A model generated the notes under the pieces. That model worked only from the letters and a program-made list of their open reading frames with translations. It did no database searches and was not told the DNA's origin. Both the position numbers and the translations under genes were made by a program. 64,000 bases of DNA, taken from Granulicella sp. L60 (lineage in GTDB: Bacteria; Acidobacteriota; Terriglobia; Terriglobales; Acidobacteriaceae). Shown here one piece after another: positions 46,810 to 55,113 of this stretch (positions within the stretch are counted from its first letter, which is position 1; every line of letters starts with the position of its first letter). The DNA lies in NCBI RefSeq assembly GCF_009765825.1, contig NZ_LMUR01000018.1, forward strand, positions 636,666 to 700,665. Direction: 5' to 3'.

Positions 46810-47835
46810 ATGCCAATCGCACTCGTATTCTTCGTTCACTACGCCTACCTGATCATCTTCCTCTGGGTGCTGGTGGAGCAGATCGGCATCCCCATTCCAA
46901 GCATCCCGGTGCTCCTCACCGCGGGCACTCTCTCGGCCACCCACCGGGTCTCGCACCTCTACGTCGTCATGGCTGTCCTCTGCGCCTGCCTCGTCGCCGA
47001 CACCATCTGGTTCTCCCTCGGCCGCCGCTACGGCAACAGCGTCCTCAAGCTCCTCTGCCGCCTCTCCTTCGAAGCCTCCACCTGCGTCAGCAAGACCGAG
47101 GGATACTTCACCCGCCGCGGTTCCGTCACCCTGCTCTTCGCAAAGTTCGTCCCCGGCCTCAGCACCGTCGCCGCGCCCATCGCCGGCCAGACCGGCATGC
47201 CCTACGGCAAGTTCCTCATGTGGGATCTCGCCGGTTCGCTCATCTGGGGCGAGACCTTCATCCTCGCCGGCCGCTTCTTCGGCGACGTCGCCAAAAAGAG
47301 CGCGCCCTTCTTCCATTGGCTCGGCCACTTCGCCTTCGTGATCTTCGTCTTGATGGTCATGGGCTTCCTCGCCTATCGCATCTTCAAGCAGCGCAAGTTC
47401 CTCCAGCAGGTACGCGAGATGCGTCTCGAACCCGCCGAACTGAAGGAGATGCTCGATGACGCCACCGCCGCCGGCCACACCCCGCCCTTCATCGTGGACC
47501 TCCGCCATCCGCTCGACTACCTGCCCGATCCCCGCGTCATCCCCGGCGCGCTCCGCATCGGGCCGAACGAGCTGAAGCTCCACAGCGAGATTATCCCGCG
47601 CGACCGCGACGTCATCCTCTACTGCACCTGCCCCAGCGAGGAGACCTCCGCCAAGCTCGCCCTGCAACTCCACAAGATGGGCGTCTACCGCGTGCGTCCT
47701 CTGCGCGGAGGCTTCGACGGCTGGAAGGATGCGGGCTATCCGCTGATCGACTACGTCACCGAGACTCCCTCCAGCGACGTTGTGGAGAAGATCCTTCCCG
47801 CCACCACTGCCAACACCGCCGTCACAACGCACTAA
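46810..47835 (+). CDS. DedA-family membrane protein fused to a rhodanese domain
   Basis: A 341-residue protein with start at ATG 46810 (MPIALVFFVHYAY); the longer frame reads through the repeat at 46631-46685. Residues 1-205 are a DedA/SNARE-associated (VTT) domain with about five membrane helices, including VPGLSTVAAPIAGQTGMPYGKFLMWD. Residues about 220-320 form a rhodanese-like domain with VILYCTCPSEETSAKLALQL: the active-site Cys is in YCTCPSEET. The fusion is known in several Acidobacteria and Proteobacteria. DedA proteins act as lipid flippases or in membrane homeostasis; the sulfur role of the tail is unknown. Confidence 0.87.
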   Translation: MPIALVFFVHYAYLIIFLWVLVEQIGIPIPSIPVLLTAGTLSATHRVSHLYVVMAVLCACLVADTIWFSLGRRYGNSVLKLLCRLSFEASTCVSKTEGYFTRRGSVTLLFAKFVPGLSTVAAPIAGQTGMPYGKFLMWDLAGSLIWGETFILAGRFFGDVAKKSAPFFHWLGHFAFVIFVLMVMGFLAYRIFKQRKFLQQVREMRLEPAELKEMLDDATAAGHTPPFIVDLRHPLDYLPDPRVIPGALRIGPNELKLHSEIIPRDRDVILYCTCPSEETSAKLALQLHKMGVYRVRPLRGGFDGWKDAGYPLIDYVTETPSSDVVEKILPATTANTAVTTH

Positions 47836-47844
47836 AGAAATAAA

Positions 47845-47997
47845 TGCGCCCTGCGCGGGCAGCGATCACTTCGTGATTTACATACCCCTCCGGTCGCCGC
47901 TCCCGATGGTCGCCTGATAAATTTTCCGTCGACCAACGGGAGGCCCACGCGAAGAGGTATACACCCCACGAAGTGGGCGCCGCCCGCGTAGAGCGCA
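47845..47997. repeat. diverged copy of the intergenic inverted-repeat element, copy E
   Basis: A 153-bp version with different outer arms (TGCGCCCTGCGCGGGC / GCCCGCGTAGAGCGCA) but the same plan: GATCACTTCGTGATT, ATACCCCT, central GATGGTCG / CGACCAACGGGAGG, GGTATACA and CCCACGAAGTGGG. It sits between the convergent DedA and TonB genes. Confidence 0.75.
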
Positions 47998-48002
47998 CTT
48001 CA

Positions 48003-48728
48003 TCACCCACCCATCCGAAAGTTCACCGTGATGCGCGTCTGCACCTCCGTCGCCTCTCCATTCAACAGAAACGGCCTGTACCGTGCCCCACGTATCGCCT
48101 CCAGCGCCGCACTCTGCAGCATCGCCGGACCGCTCACCACCCGCAAACTCTCAATCGTCCCCGCCCTTGAGATCACCGCCTCCACCACCACCGTCCCCTC
48201 CACATGCGCCGCCCGCGCAATCGCCGGATACACCGGCACAATCGGCGCAAGCAGCATTCCTTGCGACACCCCCGAAGACACCGGCACAGGCCTTGCAGCC
48301 GTCCGCGCCGGAGCCACCGACACCGCAGGCCCAGCCCCAACGCCAACGCCAACCCCATCCGGCAGACCCGCACCCATCCCAACCACCCCCGTCATAATCG
48401 CCGCAGGCGCATCGTTCTCGCTCGTGTTTTTCCCAAACAGCAAAGAAGCAGCCGTCACCTGCCGCACCAAGCTGACAGCAGGACTAACAGACTCCGCACT
48501 CGAAGCAGCAGCCGCAGCCCGCTCCACCCGCACCGGAGGCCTAGGCGGCACCGGCAACAGCACCTTCGGCATATCCACATGAAACGGCATCGCCTCCGGA
48601 TGCATCAGCGGAAGCGCAATCACCAGCGCCACCACGCCAAACTGCAACCCCACCGACGCCAAAGCCGTCCACCGTTGACGCGCAGGCATCTGGCCCACAC
48701 GCGACTCCACAAGACTGTCCTCAAACAT
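48003..48728 (-). CDS. tonB: TonB-type energy transducer
   Basis: A 241-residue protein with start at ATG 48726-48728 (MFEDSLVESRVGQM), preceded by GGAGGG; the open frame runs further upstream without support. One membrane helix (VGLQFGVVALVIALPLM) near residue 35, a Pro/Val-rich spacer (VLLPVPPRPPVRVERA), a Gly/Val repeat (GVGVGVGAGP) and a C-terminal TonB domain (YPAIARAAHVEGTVVVEAVISRAG ... ARYRPFLLNGEA). It should carry proton-motive energy to TonB-dependent receptors such as that at 6192-8663. ExbB/ExbD are not in the window. Confidence 0.87.
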   Translation of the reverse strand: MFEDSLVESRVGQMPARQRWTALASVGLQFGVVALVIALPLMHPEAMPFHVDMPKVLLPVPPRPPVRVERAAAAASSAESVSPAVSLVRQVTAASLLFGKNTSENDAPAAIMTGVVGMGAGLPDGVGVGVGAGPAVSVAPARTAARPVPVSSGVSQGMLLAPIVPVYPAIARAAHVEGTVVVEAVISRAGTIESLRVVSGPAMLQSAALEAIRGARYRPFLLNGEATEVQTRITVNFRMGG

Positions 48729-48994
48729 AGAAGCACCCTCCAAAGATCGGATCCAGGTGCGCAACCAGCGAGGAGTGCGTCCGTACAACGTTAGACACCC
48801 AGCACTCCCAGATGTTCCCGCCGCACGCTTGACACAGCACAGCCCTCCCACAAGGACTAAACTGAGAGAGCAGTCTGGCGCTCAACATCCGTTCGACCTT
48901 GAAGTCCAGACCTAAAGTATCTCGTTCGAAGACTTTGCGCAGTTTCATGGGGATGGGGAGTACACCGTCCATCCCAAAGAATCAGGAGAGGGAA

Positions 48995-50584
48995 TTGCCC
49001 TACAACGACCTACGCGACTGGATCAGGCAGCTCGAAAAAGCCGGCGAACTCAAACGCATCACCGCTCCCGTCTCACCCATCCTCGAGATGGCCGAGATCG
49101 CCGACCGCGCCGCCAAATCAGGCCGCAGCACATCCAAAGCCGGCGGCCCCGCTCTCCTCTTCGAAAACGTCACCGGCCATCCCGGCGCCCGCGTCCTCAT
49201 GAACCAGTTCGGCAGCGAACGCCGCATGCGCCTCGCCCTAGAAACCGACTCCCTCGACGCCATCGCCGACCGCATCCGCACCCTGCTGAAACCGCAGACA
49301 CCTACAAGCTTTGTAGACAAGCTCAAGATGCTCCCCATGCTCGCCGAGGTCGGCAGCTTCTTCCCCAAGGTCATCCCCGCCAAGGAAGCCCCCTGTAAGC
49401 AGGTCATCCATCGCGGCGAAGACGTCAATCTCCTCGAACTCCCCATCCTCAAGACTTGGCCGCAAGACGGAGGCCGCTTCATCACCCTCCCCTGCGTCAT
49501 CACGCGTGACCCCAAATCCGGCAAGCGCAACGTCGGCATGTACCGCATGCAGGTCTACGACGGCCAGACCACCGGCATGCACTGGCAGCGCCAGAAGGTC
49601 GCCGCCGAGCACATGCGCGAGCGCCTTCGCGAAGCCTCACCCGACTCCGCCGCCCGCGTCGACCTCATGGCCCTCACCGCCGGCGGCACCACCGCAGCCT
49701 CCTCGCTCGACACCCTCAACACCTCCACCGTCACCCGCATCCGCGGCGACCGCATGGAGGTCGCCGTCGCCATCGGCACCGACCCCGCCACCACCTTCAG
49801 CGCCATCGTCCCCGCCCCCCCTGACGTCGAAGAATATCTAATCGCCGGCTTCCTCCGCCAGAAACCCCTCGAACTCGTCAAAGCCGAGACCGTAGACCTC
49901 GAAGTCCCGGCCCACGCCGAGTACATCCTCGAAGGCTACGTCAACCTCGGCGAACTCCGCACCGAAGGCCCCTTCGGCGACCACACCGGCTTCTACACCA
50001 TGCAGGACGAATACCCCGTCTTCCACCTCACCTGCATCACCCACCGCAAAGACCCCATCTACACGGCCACCATCGTCGGCAAGCCCCCGATGGAGGACGC
50101 CTGGATGGGCAAAGCCGTCGAACGCATCTTCCTCCCCCTTATGCAGCTCACCCTCCCCGAGATCGTCGACGTCAACCTCCCCGCCGAGGGTGTCTTCCAC
50201 AACCTCATGATCGTCTCCATCAAAAAGTCCTACGCCGGCCACGCCCGCAAGATCATGAACGGCATCTGGGCCATGGGCCAGGCCATGTTCACCAAGTGCA
50301 TCATCGTCGTCGATGAAGACTGCGACGTGCAGGACCTCGCCGAGGTCACCCTCCGCACCGCCAACAACATCGACCCCGAGCGCGACATCCAGTTCACCCT
50401 CGGCCCCGTGGACTCCCTCGACCACGCCTCGCGGCTCCCCAACTACGGCAGCAAGATGGGCATCGACGCCACCCGCAAGTGGGCCGCCGAGGGCTTCACT
50501 CGCCCCTGGCCCCCCATGCTCACCATGGATCAGGAAGTAAAAACCAAAGTCGACGCCATCTGGAAAAAACTAGGCATCGACTAG
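48995..50584 (+). CDS. UbiD-family prenyl-FMN decarboxylase
   Basis: A 529-residue protein. The start is taken as TTG 48995, since AGGAGAGGG lies just upstream and translation then begins MPYNDLRDWIRQLEKAGEL, the standard UbiD N-terminus; upstream ATG codons at 48947 and 48953 would add extra residues. GPFGDHTGFYTMQDEYPVFHLTCITHRKDPIY and IVGKPPMEDAWMG match the family, with the Arg and Glu residues of the E-R-E catalytic set. Likely a decarboxylase in ubiquinone/menaquinone or aromatic acid metabolism; the UbiX prenyltransferase is not adjacent. Confidence 0.9.
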   Translation: MPYNDLRDWIRQLEKAGELKRITAPVSPILEMAEIADRAAKSGRSTSKAGGPALLFENVTGHPGARVLMNQFGSERRMRLALETDSLDAIADRIRTLLKPQTPTSFVDKLKMLPMLAEVGSFFPKVIPAKEAPCKQVIHRGEDVNLLELPILKTWPQDGGRFITLPCVITRDPKSGKRNVGMYRMQVYDGQTTGMHWQRQKVAAEHMRERLREASPDSAARVDLMALTAGGTTAASSLDTLNTSTVTRIRGDRMEVAVAIGTDPATTFSAIVPAPPDVEEYLIAGFLRQKPLELVKAETVDLEVPAHAEYILEGYVNLGELRTEGPFGDHTGFYTMQDEYPVFHLTCITHRKDPIYTATIVGKPPMEDAWMGKAVERIFLPLMQLTLPEIVDVNLPAEGVFHNLMIVSIKKSYAGHARKIMNGIWAMGQAMFTKCIIVVDEDCDVQDLAEVTLRTANNIDPERDIQFTLGPVDSLDHASRLPNYGSKMGIDATRKWAAEGFTRPWPPMLTMDQEVKTKVDAIWKKLGID

Positions 50585-50660
50585 CCGGATCAAACCTTGT
50601 CGCGCTCGCTATAGACGAGTCTTAATCTCACCAGTCCCAACTTCAGGAGGCTAAGAAAAG

Positions 50661-51749
50661 ATGTCGGCATCGTTCAAGCCAGAAGATGTAAGGCTCAACT
50701 ACGACCCCTCCGCTCCGCAGCAGCGCTTCCGCGACGCCGGACTCGAAGCCGCCTTCCTCGATCCCGCCGCACAGCTTCCCACCGCGATTCCATGGCCCTC
50801 CGGTGCCGCTCCCACAGCCGCTCCACTCACTCCTCCGCCCGCCGACACCGATGACCTCTCGCGCTTCAAAGGCTACGATGCAGTCGTCGTCACCTGGACC
50901 GCCGCCGAGGCTGCCGCACTAGCCACCCTCCTCTCGCCGGGCTACGCGATCTCCACCTGGTATCCGTACCGCTACAACGTCGCAGAATATATCCCCCTCG
51001 TCACCGGCAAGGATTCGCCTTTCAACGACGACACCCCCTCTATGTCGCGCTACTACCACACCCTCGCGCTCTACCTGCCCTGCCGCATCGGCAACGCGAA
51101 GGTTCTCCTCATAAAAAGCGGCCTCCACCTGGACTACGACGGCCCCGCCACCCCAGTCAAGAAACTGATGACCGAGATCGCCCAGACCGTCACTCCCAAG
51201 CTTTTCATCACAACCGGCACAGGCGGAGGAATCGGCTCAGACGTTCTCCTCGGCGACGTTGTCATCGCCGGAAGCGTGCGCTTCGACTGCACCGAACAGT
51301 TCAAGACCGAGCCCTGGCACAACGCCGTCTTTACCCCATCGACGCTGCCCGCCGGAGTACTCACCGCAATCACTCCTGCACTCACCCAGCCGAACGCCTC
51401 TCGCATCCCCAACGCAAGAACCACACCCAAGATCTGGAGCGCCGCCAGCGACGCCATCGTCACCACCGACTTCTTCTCCTTCGACGACTCCACCGATCAC
51501 TACAAGCTGCAAGGCCTGGGGAAGGCCTGCGACATGGGCGATGCCATGGTCGCCAGTGCCCTCCAGGGAATCCCCAATCTCTCCTGGCACGCCGTCCGCA
51601 ACGCATCCGACCCGCAGATTCCAAACCCGACCAACAGCATCACCGAAGCCGCAAAGACCGCCGCCCAGATCTATGCAAAGTACGGCGGCCTCACCACTGC
51701 CGCCAGCGTCATCGCCACCTGGGCCATCATCCACACTGCAACCGAATAG
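50661..51749 (+). CDS. nucleoside-phosphorylase-superfamily protein
   Basis: A 362-residue protein without signal peptide. It resembles the PNP/MTA-SAH-nucleosidase fold: ITTGTGGGIGSDVLLGDVVIAGSVRFD is the phosphate/ribose loop region and CDMGDAMVASALQGIPNLSWHAVRNASDP is the region that carries the base and ribose contacts (here MGDA in place of MEGA). Its 70-residue Pro/Ala-rich N-terminal extension and low conservation make the substrate uncertain; a nucleoside-like ligand is possible. Strong Shine-Dalgarno site AGGAGG precedes the ATG. Confidence 0.6.
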   Translation: MSASFKPEDVRLNYDPSAPQQRFRDAGLEAAFLDPAAQLPTAIPWPSGAAPTAAPLTPPPADTDDLSRFKGYDAVVVTWTAAEAAALATLLSPGYAISTWYPYRYNVAEYIPLVTGKDSPFNDDTPSMSRYYHTLALYLPCRIGNAKVLLIKSGLHLDYDGPATPVKKLMTEIAQTVTPKLFITTGTGGGIGSDVLLGDVVIAGSVRFDCTEQFKTEPWHNAVFTPSTLPAGVLTAITPALTQPNASRIPNARTTPKIWSAASDAIVTTDFFSFDDSTDHYKLQGLGKACDMGDAMVASALQGIPNLSWHAVRNASDPQIPNPTNSITEAAKTAAQIYAKYGGLTTAASVIATWAIIHTATE

Positions 51750-52301
51750 CTACTCCGCGCTCTTCACCGTAATCGCGCTCAGATTCCGCACCCACCGCTC
51801 CGGCCTCTTATCGCCGCTATCCACCAGCTTCAGCGCACCATCCTCGCCCAGCGGCTTGCCGCCCATGCTCGTCGCAACGATCACATCCCCGTTGTGCTCC
51901 GACGCCTCCACCTCCGTCACCGAGTACAGCACCCAATACTTATCCATACCCTCAGCGACGATATAGCTCCGCAGCATCTTCCGGTGCGTCGTCTTGTCGA
52001 CAGGGAAGCCGTACTTCGCCAGCAGCTCGCCCAGCGCCACGCCGGAGTAAGTCTCCTCCAGTTTCGTATGCTCGTTATGCACCGTCACCGTCTTCTGCGG
52101 CATCGCCTCCAGCTCGGCCACCGTCGGCGTCGTCGCCTTACCATCCACCGCCAGCGTCAGGCTGGTAGAAGGCACCGTAGGAGCATGCGCATGCTCCGTC
52201 ATCGGTGCCATCGTCTGATCCTGCGCACGGACACCCAACGGCCCCAGCATCACTACCGACAACCCAGCCAGACAGCAGGGAAAAAACCAGGCTCTCTTCA
52301 T
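51750..52301 (-). CDS. secreted molybdopterin-binding-fold protein
   Basis: A 183-residue protein started at ATG 52299-52301 (MKRAWFFPCCLAGLS); the longer frame upstream is a shadow of the NuoI gene. Signal peptide ends GVRAQ. The body (TLAVDGKATTPTVAELEAMPQ ... YSGVALGELLAKYGFPV ... EVEASEHNGDVIVATSMGGKPL) resembles the small sulfite-oxidase-type molybdopterin domain found in exported proteins, but no Mo-binding Cys is visible, so it may bind no cofactor. Convergent with the phosphorylase-like gene. Confidence 0.55.
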   Translation of the reverse strand: MKRAWFFPCCLAGLSVVMLGPLGVRAQDQTMAPMTEHAHAPTVPSTSLTLAVDGKATTPTVAELEAMPQKTVTVHNEHTKLEETYSGVALGELLAKYGFPVDKTTHRKMLRSYIVAEGMDKYWVLYSVTEVEASEHNGDVIVATSMGGKPLGEDGALKLVDSGDKRPERWVRNLSAITVKSAE

Positions 52302-52340
52302 GGCTTTCAGCCTATCGCGCCCCCGTCGTATACTCAAGGC

Positions 52341-52844
52341 ATGTCTATCGTCCGCGACGCCGCCGCCATCGCCAAGGGAATGAGCATCACGCTGAAGCAG
52401 GCCTTCCAGCCGACCGAAGTCGAAAACTATCCCGACGGCAAAGGTCCCATGCGCGGAGCCAAGTTCGAAGAACGCTTTCGTGGCAAGCACCAGCTCCAGC
52501 GCGACGAGAACGGCCTGGAAAAGTGTGTCGCCTGCTTCCTCTGCGCCGCCGCCTGTCCCTCCAACTGCATCTACATCGAGGCCGCGGACAACACCGACGA
52601 GGTCCGCATCTCCAGCGCCGACCGCTACGCCAAGGTCTACAACATCGACTACAACCGCTGCATCTTCTGCGGCTACTGCGTCGAAGCCTGCCCCACCGAT
52701 GCCATCACCCACGGTCACGGCTTCGAGCTCGCCACTCTCAACGCCACCAACCTCGTCATGCGCAAAGAGGATCTGCTGGTCATCACATCCACGCTTCCCG
52801 ACGTCGTGCAATCGGACAAAGACGAGGCCGGAATCCTCGCCTAG
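52341..52844 (+). CDS. nuoI: NADH-quinone oxidoreductase subunit I-like (two 4Fe-4S ferredoxin)
   Basis: A 167-residue iron-sulfur protein. Start ATG 52341 (MSIVRDAAAIAKGMSITLKQ). Two CxxCxxCxxxCP clusters, CVACFLCAAACPSNC and CIFCGYCVEACPTDA, bind the N6a/N6b-type clusters of NuoI, which pass electrons to NuoB in respiratory complex I. The order of the clusters and the DRYAKVYNIDYNRCIFCG spacing fit NuoI. It stands alone, with no other nuo gene in the window, so it may belong to a split complex I or act as a separate ferredoxin. Confidence 0.85.
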   Translation: MSIVRDAAAIAKGMSITLKQAFQPTEVENYPDGKGPMRGAKFEERFRGKHQLQRDENGLEKCVACFLCAAACPSNCIYIEAADNTDEVRISSADRYAKVYNIDYNRCIFCGYCVEACPTDAITHGHGFELATLNATNLVMRKEDLLVITSTLPDVVQSDKDEAGILA

Positions 52845-53045
52845 CGAACATCGAAAGTATCGCAACGCCAGCCACGCTCAGGCAGGTATCCAGTCGCCGA
52901 AGCGCAGTGGCAGGCCATCTCAGTCCGGCCAGTCGAAAGTACTTGGCCACCGGCAAACGAACATGGTAAAACTCTCTGCACCCACTCAGTAGTAGGTAGC
53001 GGATCTGAGAACCTGGGCAACGATCGAACGAAAGTCAGGCAGACT

Positions 53046-53423
53046 ATGAGCACGCCGCTGAACGACAAACGAAAGATCCTTCACATCTGCACCCGCGAGA
53101 CCATCCGCCCCCTTCGCGACCGCATCCTCACCCTCTCCGGCTTCGAGGTAGACTCCACCCTCAGCTACGAAGAAGGCCTGGGCCTCTTCTGGGCCAGCCA
53201 CTACGACCTCGTCCTCATCGACGTCGAAGGCGAGGGCCGCGTCCCCGCCGCGGAACACATGTGCTCCGAGATCAAGACCGCGCAGCCCGAGCAGATCATC
53301 GCCTTCGTCTGCAACTGGCGCGTCGCCAACCTCACCGACTGCCCGGACGAGATCCTCCGCACCGAGTTCGACCCCGCCGCCTTCGCCCAGGGCGTACGCG
53401 ACATCGTCCAACCGCAAGCCTAG
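53046..53423 (+). CDS. degenerate receiver-domain protein
   Basis: A 125-residue CheY-like fold: KILHICTRETIRPLRDRIL is strand 1/helix 1 and YDLVLIDVEGEG gives the D59 phosphoacceptor position. The acidic pair normally after strand 1 is replaced by CTRE, and the conserved Lys-Pro is replaced by RTEFDPAA, so it probably cannot be phosphorylated in the usual way. Codon use and frame are normal. No partner gene adjacent; followed by a half repeat copy and the riboswitch. Confidence 0.65.
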   Translation: MSTPLNDKRKILHICTRETIRPLRDRILTLSGFEVDSTLSYEEGLGLFWASHYDLVLIDVEGEGRVPAAEHMCSEIKTAQPEQIIAFVCNWRVANLTDCPDEILRTEFDPAAFAQGVRDIVQPQA

Positions 53424-53441
53424 CCCGCAAGCCTCACCAAG

Positions 53442-53522
53442 CGACCAACGAGAGCCGCACCCGAAGGGAATACACAAGTCACGAAGTGACCTCCCGCCGA
53501 GCAGGCGGCCCGTCCGGCAGAA
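53442..53522. repeat. half copy (right arm) of the intergenic repeat, copy F
   Basis: GCGACCAACGAGAG, CCCGAAGGGAATACA, GTCACGAAGTGACC and CGGCCCGTCCGGCAG are the right half of copies B and C, ending in AAC instead of GAC. The left arm is absent. It lies just upstream of the SAM-clan riboswitch. Confidence 0.78.
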
Positions 53523-53596
53523 CCCAAGTTGCAGCCGCGCAAAGCCTGTGATACAAACGAAGTATTCCAGTCTGCTTCGGCAGATTTGAATTTCAT

Positions 53597-53694
53597 GCAG
53601 AGTGGTTGAGGGACGAGCCCTTTGACGCCACGACAACCGGACAGAACAAACGCGTACCGGTGTCAACTCTCTCCTGGGAGCCCTATGGGCTGCT
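53597..53694 (+). ncRNA. SAM riboswitch (SAM-I clan)
   Basis: The leader has the S-box core in order: P2 5' strand GTGG (53602), kink-turn GAGGGA (53608), GAGCCC, TTTGACG, P2 3' strand CCAC (53628), GACAACC, a P3 stem closed by CCGG/CCGG (53637-53660), then TGTCAACTCTCTCC, corresponding to the SAM-contact strand, and a short hairpin AGCCCTATGGGCT (53679-53692). P1 can pair GCAG with CTGC. The variant between SAM-I and SAM-IV is not resolved by eye. It precedes the threonine-synthase-like gene, which would be switched by S-adenosylmethionine. Confidence 0.85.
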
Positions 53695-53832
53695 ACAGGG
53701 AACATGAGATTCGGAGCACGCAGTCCAAAATTAAGGCCTGCACCCCGCATTTCACCTTCCCGGCCGTATCTGGCCATCCCCACAGAGAGTAAGCGCAAAG
53801 AGTTCACACCCTTTCCCCTCGGAAAGAGCAAG

Positions 53833-55113
53833 ATGAACTACTCCTGTAGCCGGTATGAGCTGAAGTGTAACGAGTGCAGCAAGCGGTTCGGCAACCAACC
53901 CCTCTCCGCCTGCCCGGACTGCCTCGCCCCCTTAGAAATCGCCTACGACCTCGAAGCCGTACGCGGCATCTTCACCAAAGAAAACATCTCTGCCGGTCCA
54001 GCCAACATCTGGCGTTACGCCGCTCTCCTCCCCATCCCAGACGGCTTCCAGCCCGACCTCCCCGTAGGCTTCACCCCGCTCGTCCGCGCAAAGAACCTCG
54101 GCAAGCGCATCGGCGCGTCCAATCTCTACATCAAGAACGACGCCGTCTGCTTCCCAACCCTCAGCTTCAAAGATCGCGTCGTCTCCGTCGCCCTCGCCAA
54201 CGCGCAGAAGTTCGGCTTTGAGATCGTCGGCTGCTCCTCCACCGGCAACCTCGCCAACTCCGTCGCCGCGCAGGCCGCCCGCCTCGGCCTCAAGGCCACC
54301 ATCCTCGTCCCCGCCGATCTCGAGCCCGCCAAGATCCTCAACACCCTCGTCTACGGCGCGCGCCTCATCCGCATCGACGGCAACTACGACCACGTCAACC
54401 GCCTCTGTACCCAGATCGCCGACGAATACTCCTGGGGCCTCGTCAACGTCAACCTCCGCCCCTACTACGCCGAAGGCTCCAAGACCGTCGGCTACGAGAT
54501 CGCCGAGCAGCTCGGCTGGCGTCTGCCCGATAACGTCGTCGTCCCCATGGCCGGCGGCTCGCTCATCCGCAAGATCCGCAAAGCCTTCAACGAACTCATC
54601 CACCTCGGCCTCGTCGAAGCCAAGCCCGTCCGCTTCTTCGGAGCCCAGGCCACCGGCTGCTCCCCCATCTCCGTCGCAGTCAAATCCGGTGCCGACTTCA
54701 TCGAGCCGCAGCGCCCCAACACCATCGCCCGCTCCCTCGCCATCGGCAACCCCGCCGACGGCCCCGCAGCCTCCAAGATGATCCGCGACACCGGCGGCTG
54801 GGCCGAAGATGTCTCCGACGTCGAGATCGTCTCCGGCATCCAGGAGCTCGCCGAGACCGAAGGCATCTTCACCGAGACCGCAGGCGGCGTCACCACCGCC
54901 GTCACCGCCCGCCTCTACGCCGACGGTCGCATCTCGCCTGACCAGATCACCGTAACCTGCATCACCGGCAACGGCCTCAAGACCACCGACGCCCTCGCCG
55001 GACGCTACCAGCAGGAACGCGCCGTCCGCCCGCGCCTGGCAGACTTCGATGCCTACCTACGCGAGCTCGACGGCATCGCAGAACCAGATCTCGCCACCGC
55101 AGGAGCACGATAA
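53833..55113 (+). CDS. threonine-synthase-like PLP enzyme (putative homocysteine synthase, SAM-controlled)
   Basis: A 426-residue fold-type II PLP enzyme. Start ATG 53833 (MNYSCSRYELKCNECSKRF) has GGAAAGAG upstream; an earlier in-frame ATG at 53704 follows the riboswitch but would add a non-conserved tail. The N-terminal zinc ribbon is C12-C15-C27-C30. The PLP lysine is K113 in TLSFKDRVV and the phosphate loop is CSSTGNLANS. Threonine synthase acts on O-phosphohomoserine; the riboswitch in front and the ThiS carrier behind (stop at 55113, next start at 55114) suggest instead a phosphohomoserine plus sulfide-carrier reaction yielding homocysteine. This role is inferred, not shown. Confidence 0.72.
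   Translation: MNYSCSRYELKCNECSKRFGNQPLSACPDCLAPLEIAYDLEAVRGIFTKENISAGPANIWRYAALLPIPDGFQPDLPVGFTPLVRAKNLGKRIGASNLYIKNDAVCFPTLSFKDRVVSVALANAQKFGFEIVGCSSTGNLANSVAAQAARLGLKATILVPADLEPAKILNTLVYGARLIRIDGNYDHVNRLCTQIADEYSWGLVNVNLRPYYAEGSKTVGYEIAEQLGWRLPDNVVVPMAGGSLIRKIRKAFNELIHLGLVEAKPVRFFGAQATGCSPISVAVKSGADFIEPQRPNTIARSLAIGNPADGPAASKMIRDTGGWAEDVSDVEIVSGIQELAETEGIFTETAGGVTTAVTARLYADGRISPDQITVTCITGNGLKTTDALAGRYQQERAVRPRLADFDAYLRELDGIAEPDLATAGAR

Noticed and set aside
45913-47832. 639-codon minus-strand frame antisense to dps and the DedA gene
   Set aside because: Spans two real genes and a repeat; product is E/V/G/D-rich without motifs, a usual artefact of high-GC codon bias.
53704-53832. In-frame upstream ATG of the threonine-synthase-like gene
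   Set aside because: It adds 43 residues with no family match, whereas the ATG at 53833 begins at the zinc ribbon and has a suitable ribosome site.
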